Shown: positions 9,726 through 19,834 of the stretch, one piece after another
Position numbering within the stretch: the stretch's first letter is position 1
Layout of the letters: the number at the start of each line of letters is the position of its first letter
DNA from: Athripsodes cinereus
Lineage: Eukaryota; Arthropoda; Insecta; Trichoptera; Leptoceridae
Direction: 5' to 3'
DNA length: 64,000 nt
Assembly (NCBI GenBank): GCA_947579605.1
Contig: OX388310.1
Span: 868,001-932,000, forward strand
Translations under genes and position numbers: made by a program
The notes under the pieces: generated by a model
The model's input: only the letters and a program-made list of their open reading frames with translations
Told to the model about the DNA's origin: nothing
Databases searched by the model: none

Positions 9726-9802
9726 CATCGTAACTTGAAAATGTTGTTTCGATATTAAAAGCATTTTTGCAGTAAACTGTGCATTATTAAGTGCAAAGTA
9801 GG

Positions 9803-10534
9803 TATAGTAGTATCAAGATAACAGCGAGAGTCGCTGTTGTATTAGTGAGTTCTAGACGTATACGTATAGGCCCAAAAACAAAAAATGTTATTGTGTGAGT
9901 GTATACCGATAGGGGCTGGGTCGTAAACAGAGCCCTTTGTTGTTGACTGGTGTGCAAGTCAGAACGTTGAAAGCTCTCAAAGTGGAAGGTTGTTTCTTAG
10001 CGCTCGGTGACCACACGTTGTAAATAAATTTATTTTTTTATTTTTTTCGAGATGGAAAATAAAAGTGAACGAAGCAAACCTTCGCATAAACATATCTTTG
10101 AAAGCTTCACTAAAATAATATTTTTTGTGCTTGTATCTTATTTATTTATTTATACTTTTTGTATGGAAATAAAATGTTTTTCTCTATAAGGTATAAAGAA
10201 GTTTTTATTTCATTTTTCAATGATAAAAAAGGTATATTTTCAGGTAGATGTGGGGTATGTTTTCAAGTATGAATACAATACGTAAGTACACATGGGATAT
10301 GGATATTACTCACACTAATAGGAAATGCTAATGAGTGAACTAAGTGTAAAAGGTAATTCTATATTGTACGTTAATACTAAAAATCTTATATTGGTTAATT
10401 ACGATGGGTTGTGACTCAGAACATAATTACAAAAATATCTATTTAATTCGTAGAAGACATGAGTCACGTGGTCACCCTACCATTTTTGTCACTAATACAA
10501 CAGCGACTCTCGCTGTTATCTTGATACTACTATA
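9803..10534. mobile_element. 732-bp non-autonomous TIR element
   Basis: The 46 bases at 9803-9848 are repeated as an exact reverse complement at 10489-10534. Each terminal repeat contains a short palindrome, AACAGCGAGAGTCGCTGTT. The interior has no coding frame. AT-rich TAGGTA-like DNA flanks it and no clear target duplication could be read, so the superfamily is undecided. Perfect 46-bp TIRs imply a fairly young insertion. Confidence 0.8.
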
Positions 10535-10860
10535 CTTAATACGACAATAGTAATTGAAACATAAATCGTTTATACGAAACTACATAAGAATGAAAGAAAC
10601 AGATTCTTAAGCAGAAATTTTTAAAATAAAAAAGATATTTTTATTGAAAAAAGAATATATTTAATATAGTGAACGTAATGAATGAATTAACGTAAACTTA
10701 AAAATAAATATTCTTAATTCTCAATAAAACATGTTATTGAATTACCTCATTAAGATTTTATTTTAATATTTTCCGTGATTTCGTTTAGGAGTTTGATCAA
10801 ATCTCCACTTTCTTAATTTTCCTGTGACACAATTACAAATACAGTCATATACCTACATTT
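10535..10860. other. No gene seen
   Basis: AT-rich spacer between the TIR element and the SINE; nothing recognisable. Confidence 0.5.
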
Positions 10861-10899
<39 letters not shown>

Positions 10900-11064
10900 G
10901 ATATATCTGGGTTTTGTTATAAACCCAAATACAACCTTATACACCTTTCACACTAAGCTAAAAGCTTGTGCCGTGAAAGGGAAGTTTGCCGGCACCTGGG
11001 ATCGAACCACGGACCCCTTGTTCTGAAGGCCGAGACTCTACCCCCAGGCTACCGACGAACCTGA
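10861..11064 (-). mobile_element. tRNA-derived SINE with 31-nt poly(A) tail
   Basis: On the minus strand the order is: tRNA-like head with box A (TAGCCTGGGGGTAGAG) and box B (GTGGTTCGATCCCAGG), a body containing AAGCTTTTAGCTTAGTGTGA, a 3' block AACAAAACCCAGATATATC, and an A tail seen on the plus strand as 31 T at 10863-10893. RNA polymerase III promoter boxes with an A tail are diagnostic of tRNA-related SINEs. A long uninterrupted tail suggests recent insertion. Confidence 0.88.
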
Positions 11065-11375
11065 AAGACTATTAGTAGTAGTAAAGTTGTATTATAAATA
11101 AATTGTGTCGAGACGACAATGTTGTTATTCTAGTATTTTTATTAAAACAATAAATCGTTCAGTGACTGCCCATTTTGTTGAACAATCTCCAATTAAAAGC
11201 TCTTCAACATTTAACTTATAATAAACATAATACTGCAGTGGTGAGCTTTCTGTTTATATACAACATGAAAAATATCATTGCTTAATTGTCTTATGCAATA
11301 TATTTTACGAGCATTTGTCTTTTTCAGGACTCTGCAACAGCGCGAGTATTATATAGTATGTTTCAGTTTCTGCTG

Positions 11376-11440
11376 TATGTTGGTTGATTTATTCGGCGCC
11401 GTTTATTGGAGCATCCATCTCAAGGGCGACATTGACTGTG
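11376..11440 (-). mobile_element. L2/CR1-like LINE 3' end
   Basis: Contains TTGGTTGATTTATTCGGCGC and ATCCATCTCAAGGGCG. These are the reverse complement of the 3' terminus of the L2-like LINE at 39840-39900 and nearly match 24295-24345. Only the last about 65 bases are present. Confidence 0.7.
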
Positions 11441-11487
11441 TTTTACAGCATAATACAAAAATACCAAAATTATACAAAAATGCAATA

Positions 11488-11716
11488 GAGCACCCAGCAA
11501 AGAATTGGTCGTTCACTCTTGTCCGTAAGTTTTCGAGTGTCCTGTGAAAGGTAGGTGTTCGAAAAAATTAAGACATTTTACATCTCAAATTCAGCGATGA
11601 GGTTTGCCACCCATCCTGAATGTCTTTTGTTGAAACACAGATGACGGCTTGCATGTTTTTTTTATATGCAGCTGGTCTGCTCGCTACCCCACTTGTGGAA
11701 TATGCCGTGATGGAGT
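11488..11716 (+). repeat. Family A repeat copy
   Basis: Near full length and well preserved, from GAGCACCCAGCAAAGAATTG to GCTACCCCACTTGTGGAAT and CCGTGATGG. Confidence 0.8.
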
Positions 11717-11823
11717 CAAGTACAAAAATGCCGATTTCTCGAATATAAGACAGGTATCTACTTGATGAGTTATTGAACTTGGACAATCGACGTAAGTTTA
11801 GAATTTACCTAGTGCCCGAACAT

Positions 11824-11970
11824 AACATGTACTTATAGAAAATTCACATAGATCGAGCTAGTCCCAAACTCAGATGTGAATCTTGTACCTATTATGGGTA
11901 GGTACTAACGCAGCGATACATATATACAATGTACTAAACTCATAAACATGTAACACCCAGATCCAGGACA
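11824..11970 (-). mobile_element. SINE 3' half, split from 13648-13763 by a LINE insertion
   Basis: Minus-strand 3' part of a second SINE family, also at 53927-54170 and 46845-46960: a GATCTAGGTGTTACATGT-like block, then ACAAGATTCACATCT and GGGACTAGCTCGATC. It ends at the 14-bp CCAGATCCAGGACA (11957-11970), which is repeated at 13648-13661 on the other side of the R1-like LINE. Confidence 0.85.
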
Positions 11971-13647
11971 TTGAAGGAGACCCACCGACCACCCGGATAG
12001 CGCAGAAGTCTGGGGAGTTCCATTTATCCGAATTCTACACTACACAAATTTTGTCCATACCGGAGGCGCCATAGTGGGCAGCCTGAGGGGCTGGCCGGCC
12101 AAAAACCTCCATGTGTGGAATCTTTTGACTACACTCCTTCGATGTCCCTCTAGTCGAGAGAAGCAAATACATTCACAATATAAAACTAACAATATATTTA
12201 CAAAGGCATTTCCTTAACCTAGAAAAACAAATCAATATTCAAATAAAATAGAAATAAAAAACAACAAATAAAAATTTAAGAAAACAAAGAGAAAATAAAA
12301 ATGAGCAGAGAGCCGAGTTGAGGTGTCCGGAAACTTATTTTGGTATTCATGCCGGTGAACCCGAGGGTCGCCGGTGCCGGAGTCTTCGTAGACACGCTTC
12401 CCTCCCCAAGGGACATCCCTCCCTGACCTAAGACAGGACAGCACAAAAAACGAAGAAACGAGTTCGCCCGCGACAGCCACGATCACACAAGGCAAAATCA
12501 ACCATCAAGCTCATCCAGGTAAGCCGGGGGTGAGCCCGGCTCACGCAGAAGGTCCCACCGAGACACCCAGACATCCGCAAACTCCAAGAAAGCTCTGAAA
12601 TTTCTCGGACAAATCATTAATTCCCCAGACCAAACGGGTCTGGGAGTATCATCACTCAAACTATCAATCATTACATCCCTCGCATCCGTCATCATTGGGC
12701 ATTCCCACAGGATATGCCCCGCAAACTGAGCTCCCGTCCCACAAGCACACCACGGGTCGTCCGTCAGCCCTAACTCAAAGAGCTTGGCTTTAAGCTCCCC
12801 GTGTCCCGTTACCAACTGCACGGCAAAGTGATTGAAAGACAGGAAGCGCCTTTTAATCCTCTCTCTTACATCCGGAAGAAAATCGTAGACAAGTCTAGCA
12901 GTTCTCCCCCGGTCCCATCTTTCTTGCCACACATCCAAGGTTCTTTCTCTGATTTGGTTGAAGGCCCTACTAATTCCCCTATTCCCGGGTTCCGTCTGAA
13001 CGGAAATACCAAGATGTTCAGTTCTACCATCCGCCATGATCTTACGCCTGGCTACACTGTCTAGGACTTCCAAATCAGCGGGTAGCACGCCAGCGATAAC
13101 AGGAAGGCCATCGCTAGCGGCAGTACGATACGCACCTGTGACGGCGAGCAGCGGGAGTCTCTGTCCCCTCAAGACGGCCGTTGATACGGAGCCCACCGAA
13201 AGTCTATGTGACCAAACCCGAGCAGCGTACGTAACTTGCGCCACGTACGTCGCCCGATATATGGCCCTTACAGTCCCCGAACGCAGGCCCCATGTATCAC
13301 GACTATGTTTGCGAAGGGTGAAGAAAAGTACCTTCGCTTTCTCGGCAGTCGCTCTCACGTGTGGAAGAAAAGAAGAGCCCCTGTCCAGAACAACCCCCAA
13401 GTACCGGACTTCGTCGACCACCCTCACGGGTGTTCCACTCATCCGGAGAACCGGATTTCTGCCCCTTCCAAGTGCCCCCTTCAACCACATCGCGGAGGTC
13501 TTGCTCGGTGAGAAGACAAGCCTATTCACACTGCCCCACGTCAGGATGCGCTCGATCGCGGTCTTAAAATTGTCCTCGATCGCTCTCCTCGTACTGCCAG
13601 ACAGCAAGAGGAGAGCATCGTCAGCATAAATGACCTTTTTCAAATTG
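11971..13647 (-). mobile_element. 5'-truncated R1/jockey-clade LINE inserted in a SINE
   Basis: Non-LTR retrotransposon on the minus strand, flanked by an exact 14-bp target duplication (11957-11970 and 13648-13661). The 3' untranslated part is 11971-12497 and ends without a poly(A) tail, as in R1-like elements. The element is truncated within the reverse-transcriptase domain. At the 5' junction the first about 17 bases (13630-13647) are an inverted copy of the adjoining SINE sequence (13661-13677), a junction artefact of reverse transcription. Related 3' ends are at 62312 and 2904. Confidence 0.9.
12498..13643 (-). CDS. Reverse transcriptase C-terminal half of the R1/jockey-like LINE
   Basis: An open 381-codon frame with no internal stop; its true start is lost to truncation. 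The catalytic YADD box is at residues 6-9. The SPSKTSAMWLKG segment follows at about 45-56 and the YLGVVLD motif at 81-87. The thumb/linker extends to about 290. A CCHC zinc knuckle (WCACGTGAQFAGHILWECP) lies at about 298-316, as is standard in R1- and jockey-clade ORF2 proteins. The family nicks DNA and copies its RNA into the cut end; this fragment lacks the endonuclease and the first RT motifs, so it cannot be functional. The unbroken frame suggests the insertion is recent. Codon use is much more GC-rich than the surrounding DNA, as expected for an incoming element. Plus-strand frames over the same region are antisense shadows. Assignment to R1 rather than another jockey-group clade rests on knuckle spacing, absence of an A tail and the 14-bp duplication. 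Confidence 0.88.
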   Translation of the reverse strand: MKKVIYADDALLLLSGSTRRAIEDNFKTAIERILTWGSVNRLVFSPSKTSAMWLKGALGRGRNPVLRMSGTPVRVVDEVRYLGVVLDRGSSFLPHVRATAEKAKVLFFTLRKHSRDTWGLRSGTVRAIYRATYVAQVTYAARVWSHRLSVGSVSTAVLRGQRLPLLAVTGAYRTAASDGLPVIAGVLPADLEVLDSVARRKIMADGRTEHLGISVQTEPGNRGISRAFNQIRERTLDVWQERWDRGRTARLVYDFLPDVRERIKRRFLSFNHFAVQLVTGHGELKAKLFELGLTDDPWCACGTGAQFAGHILWECPMMTDARDVMIDSLSDDTPRPVWSGELMICPRNFRAFLEFADVWVSRWDLLREPGSPPAYLDELDG

Positions 13648-13763
13648 CCAGATCCAGGACAATTTGAAAAAGGTCATTCTTCACTTTGCCTTGGCCGGGA
13701 ATCGAATCCGGGACCTCGTCACTCAAAGGAAAGAGTCTACCTCCGCGCCAAACCGGCCGACAA
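13648..13763 (-). mobile_element. SINE head (5' half) right of the LINE insertion
   Basis: On the minus strand: TTTGGCGCGGAGGTAGACTC (box A region) and GGATTCGATTCCCGGCCAAG (box B region), then the AAGTGAAGAATGACC body. It joins 11824-11970 to make one SINE copy once the LINE and one 14-bp repeat are discounted. Confidence 0.88.
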
Positions 13764-14330
13764 TAAATCACTATAAACCCATCTTACCCATAGACTAACA
13801 ATACCTATATGTTGATGGTTTTACCCCAAAAGCTCACACATATCACCTTTCGAATGTAGATATGTAAATTCAAAATAATATTATCATTACACCGGAAATC
13901 TAAACGATATTATTTCTAAATTCTACAAACAAACTGTTTAATAGGACTTTAATAATAATGAAGAGTAGTTAGCTTAATAATAATATATTGAATATCTAAT
14001 GATGTTTAGTTATTGTTATAGTTCTGGTTTAATTAAACATCAGATCCTGAAGTGATAACTCTTTCTAGAGTGGTTTAAAAAAAACGATAAAATTTTCAAT
14101 TATTTTCACACTAAAATAAATGGGAATTCAAGGAATTAAAATAACGTAACATAAAATAGAATAATTAGGTATATTTATACAGTTTTGAAATGAAAATTTT
14201 ATTCTTAAGTTTTTATAACAATTATAAGTATTTAAATGCTTATTAAATCAAATATTTTTGAACGTATTATAAAAATAAAAAAAACACTTTATTGTAAACA
14301 TAAATTTGTTCAAAAGGCGTTCCTACATAT
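13764..14330. other. No gene seen
   Basis: AT-rich spacer without a recognisable element. Confidence 0.5.
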
Positions 14331-14415
14331 TGCTACTGCTATTATACTGTGGCATACCACATCGCTGAACTAAAGATATTAAATGCCTTGTAAATAAATA
14401 AATAAATAATAATCT
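14331..14415 (+). mobile_element. Probable retroelement 3' end with (TAAA)n tail
   Basis: A short mixed-composition block followed by TAAATAAATAAATAAATAAT at about 14391-14409, the usual look of a LINE or SINE terminus. The family is not identified. Confidence 0.4.
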
Positions 14416-14439
14416 TCCTCCTCTTATTAGGACACTGGA

Positions 14440-14745
14440 AACTAACACAAAAAAGTACTTACTTTATTTTTTGTATGGCTTCCGCTTGCATTAATAATAG
14501 TTATTCCATATCTAATTCTTGGTTCTCGATCACAAAGCCACTGCACCGCCTCTGGGGTTGATTCATGGATGTCCATCCAGTCGCCCTCGCACCTGGACAC
14601 TCGTTCACCAGATGCTGAATCGTTTGGAACTGAGCTCCACTGTCGCATTCCGGAGACTCCCTCTTACCCCATTTCCACATTTGGTAGTTGCAGCAACCCT
14701 GACACAAAAGAGTGAGAGTGGAGAAAAGGATCATTACAGCCAAAA
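14440..14745 (-). pseudogene. LINE ORF2 C-terminus remnant (zinc-knuckle region)
   Basis: The minus strand encodes MWKWGKRESPECDSG, then AQFQTIQHLVNECPGAR: the end of a non-LTR retrotransposon ORF2 with its H...C knuckle. The second cysteine is replaced by serine (CDSG where relatives have CDCG). A frameshift near 14580 moves the continuing homology (DIHESTPEAVQWLCD) to another frame. This pattern marks a dead fragment of a jockey-group LINE different from the one at 12498-13643. Confidence 0.7.
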
Positions 14746-15362
14746 GCCAATGCGATCACAGAAGATAACTTTAAACGATATCTAGACGACAACATATTAT
14801 GTAACTACAATATGCTTTCAAATTTCCTTATAAATTCCGCATACCTTAAAGATATCAATATCTCTGGTTAGACCATTAAACTAAGATAATTACATTAATG
14901 TAAAGAGGAAAGCTTTAAAAATGTGTTTAGTTAATATTTTCATTAAGAGCTAGTTAATTACAGAGAAAAAATCCTGATAATAAGGTGACACAAAGTACCT
15001 AATGACTTCAAAAGTTAATAATACATAATATTATCTAACTATCTATCTATTCTATTATCGTGTAAAATATATGGTTATTGCGGATGCCACGAGTGTTGAT
15101 GGTAAAACTGAATTTAAATTACCTACTTTCATTTGAAATGATTATAATATATATTTAAAATCACAATATAGACAGGAGCTTAGAACGTACATTAAAATTA
15201 AATGAATCCAACACAATGAAAGGAAATCTTTGGAGAAAATTATTGTTTTTGTAAAGTAAAGATTTAAAAGGACACTTCAGATGTATTTATGTTTTCAAGT
15301 AAATCTGTCATAGTAATAATATTCCTAATAAACTAATTTCTTTTAATTTACTAATTTTTACA
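14746..15362. other. No gene seen
   Basis: AT-rich spacer; nothing recognisable on either strand. Confidence 0.5.
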
Positions 15363-15615
15363 TTGTGTCGGTGTACACGTAGTAGAATTCCATAATTATT
15401 AGATAATTAGATAAATTGAAACAAGTGTTTCTTTCTATTATAAGTTATTAATCATGAGAGATTTTTTTTTTAATTTCGATTACGAAAGAGACATCTTTCT
15501 ATTTATCAGGTCATTATCAGTCATCAGATTGGTAATGACCTGTTAAGTCAAAAATTTGATGATTGAAAATTACCTGATAAATAAAAATACATCTCTCTCG
15601 TGATTAATAATTTAA
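15363..15615 (+). repeat. Family C repeat with internal inverted repeats
   Basis: Begins TTGTGTCGGTGTACACGTAG and AGAATTCCATAA; the same start is at 33656 (+) and, reversed, near 30775. Inside, TTATTAATCATGAGAGA pairs with TCTCTCGTGATTAATAA, and smaller palindromes around TCATTATCAGTCATCAGATT lie between. It is probably a non-autonomous foldback element; the outer right end is not resolved. Confidence 0.6.
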
Positions 15616-16494
15616 AGTGGAAAAAAACAGTTATTTTTTATTTATTTTAAAAATAAAAATATTTTAAAAAAATTCATAGAATATTATGAGTTTCTAATAT
15701 AGATAAGTTTTAAAATAAACAAATTTATTGGATTCAAACTTAGGCTTCTCAATTTCCTTTCGTAAAATGTATCCCCTTAAACAAGATTATGGTGTAAAAT
15801 ACAAGTTGTTTACGACTTATCTAAATTTTATATGAGTCCATGTGGTTACGGATGGTCCAAGGAGTAATTAAGCCATAAAAAGCAAAGGTTTTTGTTTTAT
15901 ATATAAACTCATTCACAACATAAAGTATTATTAGTTTGTGATATTTGTATCCGACTAAGTACAACAACCAATACTTACAATAAAATGATCTGATATCTTT
16001 ATAGAATCCCAGGATAAAAATAAGTGGGTAAAGCAGGGTGTGATTGTATTTTTATTTTTGTGTAACTAGCATTAATGCCCAGTATTGTTTGATAATAAGA
16101 CGTATTATTTTTTGATTATAAATGCTCTGTAACAAATATTTACATGATACGTTATTAAACCAAACTCCTTTTATATAGGTATAAGTAACCGTTTTTCATA
16201 TTAGGTATATTTTTTTTATTGAAAATATCATCGATTGACAAAACCAAAGGAGTGTTTAATATGGTTTGTATTATTTCACTTACCAAAATCAATAGTTGAA
16301 CTTTGGTCTATTCTAAAAACGAAGAATGATAAATGCATAAAACAGAAAATTATTTTAGATCTATGCAATTACTGAGCAAATGAAGAACCTACCTGAGATT
16401 TGTAATAATGAAAATAATTATTTATCGGTACAGCTACATATAGAACATCAACAAAACCTAACCATCATAATTAAATATTACATACATATATACC
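15616..16494. other. No gene seen
   Basis: AT-rich spacer; no open frame or element recognised. Confidence 0.5.
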
Positions 16495-16876
16495 ATCACG
16501 CCGCTTCCCTCGCGGGGTAGGCAGAAAGGATCGAGCGCCACTTCCTTCTATCCTTGCACACATCTTTCGCTTCCGTCACTGTAATACAATTCCTCATGCA
16601 TACTCTCCTGTTCAACGTGCTCAACACGTGACCGTCCTGTAGGATTTGATTTAAATGATCTTGCCATTTAATCCTCGGACGTCCACGTCTCCGAGCACCA
16701 TTCCTCTCAGCCAAATATATCTTCTTAGTCATTCTGTCCTCATTCATTCTTTCCACGTGTCCAAACCATCTTAACTTATTTACATTCATCCTTGTTATTA
16801 CACTAACTTTCATTCCACATTCCTTTCGTATATCACTGTTACGCACACGATCTCTCAGGCTTTTACCACACATTAA
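16495..16876 (-). pseudogene. RTE-like (family 2) ORF C-terminus, open for 125 codons
   Basis: The minus-strand frame 16496-16873 encodes the C-terminal end of an RTE-type non-LTR polyprotein. It has the conserved KLRWFGHVERM block at residues about 33-43, then TKKIYLAERNGARRRGRPRI, a CMR...EAKDVCKDRRKWR stretch and the terminal SAYPAREAA. The stop codon TGA lies inside the element's 3' terminus (GGCGTGATGGTATA), so there is almost no 3' UTR, as in RTE elements. The RT and endonuclease domains are missing through 5' truncation. Other pieces are at 6420-6494/9409-9725, 16886-17195, 36183-36545, 41390-41435 and 41648-41820. The copy could not move by itself. Confidence 0.85.
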
Positions 16877-16885
16877 ATATTATTG

Positions 16886-17195
16886 TGGGTAGAATGTGTG
16901 TTTGCGATGGTTTGGCCATGTAGAGTGAATGGATGGAGAAAGGATGGTGAAGAAAGTGTACCTATATATCTGAAAGAGGTGTGTGACAAAGTGTGGACGT
17001 CCAAGAACTCCGTAGCTAAAGCATCAGAGAATCAAACTCTAGGATAGCCGCGTGTTGAGTGGTAGAAATCAGCGTGTATGTTTGATAAATTGCGAGAATG
17101 TAAAAGAAGTGAAAGAAGTGTGCAAAGATAAGCTTATATGTCGTTCCATTCTCTCTGCCCACCCCACTTGGGAAGCGAGGTGACATGATAAATAT
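16886..17195 (+). pseudogene. RTE-like (family 2) LINE 3' fragment, inverted to its neighbour
   Basis: The plus strand carries the decayed equivalent of the preceding copy: a TGGTTTGGCCATGTAGAGTG block, GGACGTCCAAGAACTCC, then TTCTCTCTGCCCACCCCAC and a GGTGACATGATAA terminus. It has stops and frameshifts throughout. It lies head to head with 16495-16876. Confidence 0.75.
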
Positions 17196-17547
17196 AAGTA
17201 AAATAAATATTTGTCCCTCTGGTAAATCGGTCGAGGCAAGGAATGAAAAATGGAAATACAGATACAAACAAACTTGATTGTTTCTAATTTATATGATAGA
17301 TTAATTATTTATAAGTAGGATCACGGAACTTAATTTGGACAATAGTTTTATTACTTTTGGTCACGCGGTCAACTCTCGACAGGTAACTAACTCCGTACCT
17401 ACAAACTGTGTTATATACATCTTAATTATTATTAGATAAGTACTTGTTTTATGTTATAGATCATCAACTAGGTATATTTCGCAATACATTTTCGTAGTAT
17501 AAATGATGTCATTTCTATCAGAGTCAATAGAACTGTCTTGAGGTAAG
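17196..17547. other. No gene seen
   Basis: AT-rich spacer; nothing recognisable. Confidence 0.5.
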
Positions 17548-17765
17548 CTACTACACAAACGTAGCCAGCAAACCAGCTGCATATAATAAAACTTGCAAGC
17601 TGTCCCCTCCGTGCCAATATAAATTCAAGACATTCAAGTAGGGTGGCAAACCTCATCTATGAATTTAAGATGTAAAATGTCTTATTTTTTTAGAACACTT
17701 ATACAGGACACCCAAAAACTTACGGAGTAGAGTGGGAGACCAATTTTTTGCCAATTCTTGAGGAA
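17548..17765 (-). repeat. Family A repeat copy
   Basis: Contains the family blocks AGCCAGCAAACCAGCTGCAT, AAGCTGTCCCCTCCGTGCC and GGTGGCAAACCTCATC in minus-family orientation, but lacks the extreme 3' end. Confidence 0.8.
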
Positions 17766-17819
17766 AGCTACAACATTTTTTTACGTTTATAACGAAATAA
17801 TTATTTATTTTATTATTAT

Positions 17820-18062
17820 ACCATCACGGCACATCCCACAAGTGGGGTAGCCAGCAGATCAGCTGCATGTAAGAAACATGCAAACTGTCCTCTCCGTGCC
17901 AATATAAAATCAAGACATTCAGGATGGGTGGCAAACCTCATCGCTGAATTTAAGATGTAAAATGTCTCAATTTTTTCGAACACCTGCCTTTTACAGTACA
18001 CTCGAAAACTTACGCAGAAGAGTGGGAGACCAATTTTTTACCGGGTGCTCCACGGGAAACCT
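17820..18062 (-). repeat. Family A repeat copy, best preserved
   Basis: Full length, from the 3' terminus (ACCATCACGGCACATCCCAC, read in reverse) to the 5' start GCACCCGGTAAAAAATTGGT. It is a useful reference copy. It stands in a cluster of three same-strand copies at 17548-18350. Confidence 0.85.
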
Positions 18063-18192
18063 ATATAGGTAGAAGGTTTTTATCTTAACAAATCAATACA
18101 TCAAAGCAAGCAATTATTTCTCAATTCTCGATGTAGAAGAATTAAAATTCTCAATACCTATTCATAATAAGAATTATGTTCTACTACTACTA

Positions 18193-18350
18193 TTATATCA
18201 TCACGGCATATCCCACAAGTAGGGTGGTCAGCAGACCAGCTGCATATAATAAACATTCAAGCTGTCCTCTCCGACCTAATATAAAATCAAGACATTCAGG
18301 ATGGGTGGCAGATCTCATCGCTGAATTTAATATGTAAAATGCCTTAATTT
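18193..18350 (-). repeat. Family A repeat, 3' two-thirds
   Basis: Third copy of the cluster. It begins at the terminus (ATCATCACGGCATATCCCAC) and breaks off after the central block. Confidence 0.8.
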
Positions 18351-18433
18351 TCAGAGTTCAAAAAGAATTGATTTTATTAAATCAAGACAATTCTCTTAAA
18401 TCGTTCCAGATAATTAAAAATCTATTTTTTATT

Positions 18434-18478
18434 TTTGCCTACCCCGAAAGGGAAGCAGCTCGATGGTGATGATGCTAA
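18434..18478 (+). mobile_element. RTE-like LINE 3'-terminus scrap
   Basis: TGCCTACCCCGAAAGGGAAG, then CTCGATGGTGATGATG: the family 2 terminal hairpin and stop-codon region followed by a simple repeat. Confidence 0.5.
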
Positions 18479-18773
18479 TGATAAATAAAATCAATTAATT
18501 TGCCCCGATATAATATTGTATTGAAATCGACGCGGTATTTGAGATTTTTCTGTAGGCATCTTTATCAATACAACATAATAATATTTTTATGAGCTTTGAA
18601 AAACACGTAGCGTGTTCAATAAAACTATCAGTTTATGGCGCACCATAAGTGTGATAATCCAATTACATATTATTGATCATATTATAATAACATACCTGCT
18701 AATATAAAGTAATACCTCATCATACACGAATTCACGGTTACGCGATTATAGACTTTTTATGTTATTGATGATA

Positions 18774-19030
18774 ATGATGATGATTCTGGATGATTTTGTT
18801 TTGACGCCGTTTTACAGTCCCTAGACCGACTCAAGGGCGCCGGTGAAGAGTGCAGTTTTCAATTTGCTTCTGAAACTAGTGACAGTCTGATTTTTTCTCA
18901 ATGGTACAGGTAGGCGATTCCACATAACCGGTCCAACAACACCAAAAGCCCTCTCATATAAGTTAGACTTACTTAGGGCTCAGTAAGTCTATTCACAGCC
19001 ATTTCCGAAGAGCGCAGAGGTCTTCTAATG
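18774..19030 (-). mobile_element. L2/CR1-like LINE 3' end
   Basis: Plus-strand reading shows the reverse complement of an L2-like terminus: (GAT)n, GGATGATTTTGTTTTGACGC, then GCAGTTTTCAATTTGCTTCT. The latter corresponds to the conserved C-terminal RFK..LKT peptide of such elements. The mirror-image copy at 29640-29765 shares the same blocks. Confidence 0.75.
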
Positions 19031-19834
19031 GTCAAGTCAAGAAACAAGAAACAAATAAAATTTAAAAAACATCAACAAATTTCAACCCTAACAACTGTCT
19101 AAAAAATGACTTAACTGTATAATACCTTTATCTCACCAAACTACATTGAAACTAAGCAATTTTAGGATCAAATATCTTTCTAAAGATTTTCCTAAAGGCA
19201 TCAGTGTTCATATTAAAAATATCTATGTACATCAGTCAATCAAATATATTTCCCAAACTGCGCAGTCGAGGTATCACGGTGTGTCTAATATAGTAGGTAG
19301 TGTAGTTACTGCTGCAGTGTAACAATTCTTTGCTTCTTCACTCGAAACGTAATTAATTCGGTCAAATCAGGGCTATTAGTTAGCTTTGAAAAGCTTCCAT
19401 TCAAATATCAAATCACTTAGCCTTTCAATGTATTTCAAATGCAACGTGTTCAATTATTAATTTAAATCAAGATGTTTTAAGGCATGTGCGGTTTTGATCA
19501 AAACTTCTTATCGCGTAATTTTAGGTTGATTATAATATAAAGTGTGGAACTGTTGAACACGATCTTTCAAATACATTATTATGTAATATAGCATTTGGTA
19601 TCTGCATTCTTTATATTGGCTAGTAGAATAGTAATCCGTTAGTTTATGTCCAAGCAACCACAATGGGAACTTTATTGCAGCTACAAAACTGTTCTTTATT
19701 TGGACAATATATGCCATAATTTTGTATACAACCAAAACACGATCTAATAATGATTATATTACACGACGAAACATAGTTTTTTTACGACTATGATTTATTA
19801 ATCATAATTATTTAGTTATATACAATATGTAATA
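19031..19834. other. No gene seen
   Basis: AT-rich spacer; no supported element. A 75-codon minus frame at 19508-19735 has no recognisable motif. Confidence 0.5.

Noticed and set aside
13036..13629. 197-codon plus-strand open frame
   Set aside because: Antisense shadow of the R1-like reverse transcriptase, whose minus-strand frame has real RT and zinc-knuckle motifs.
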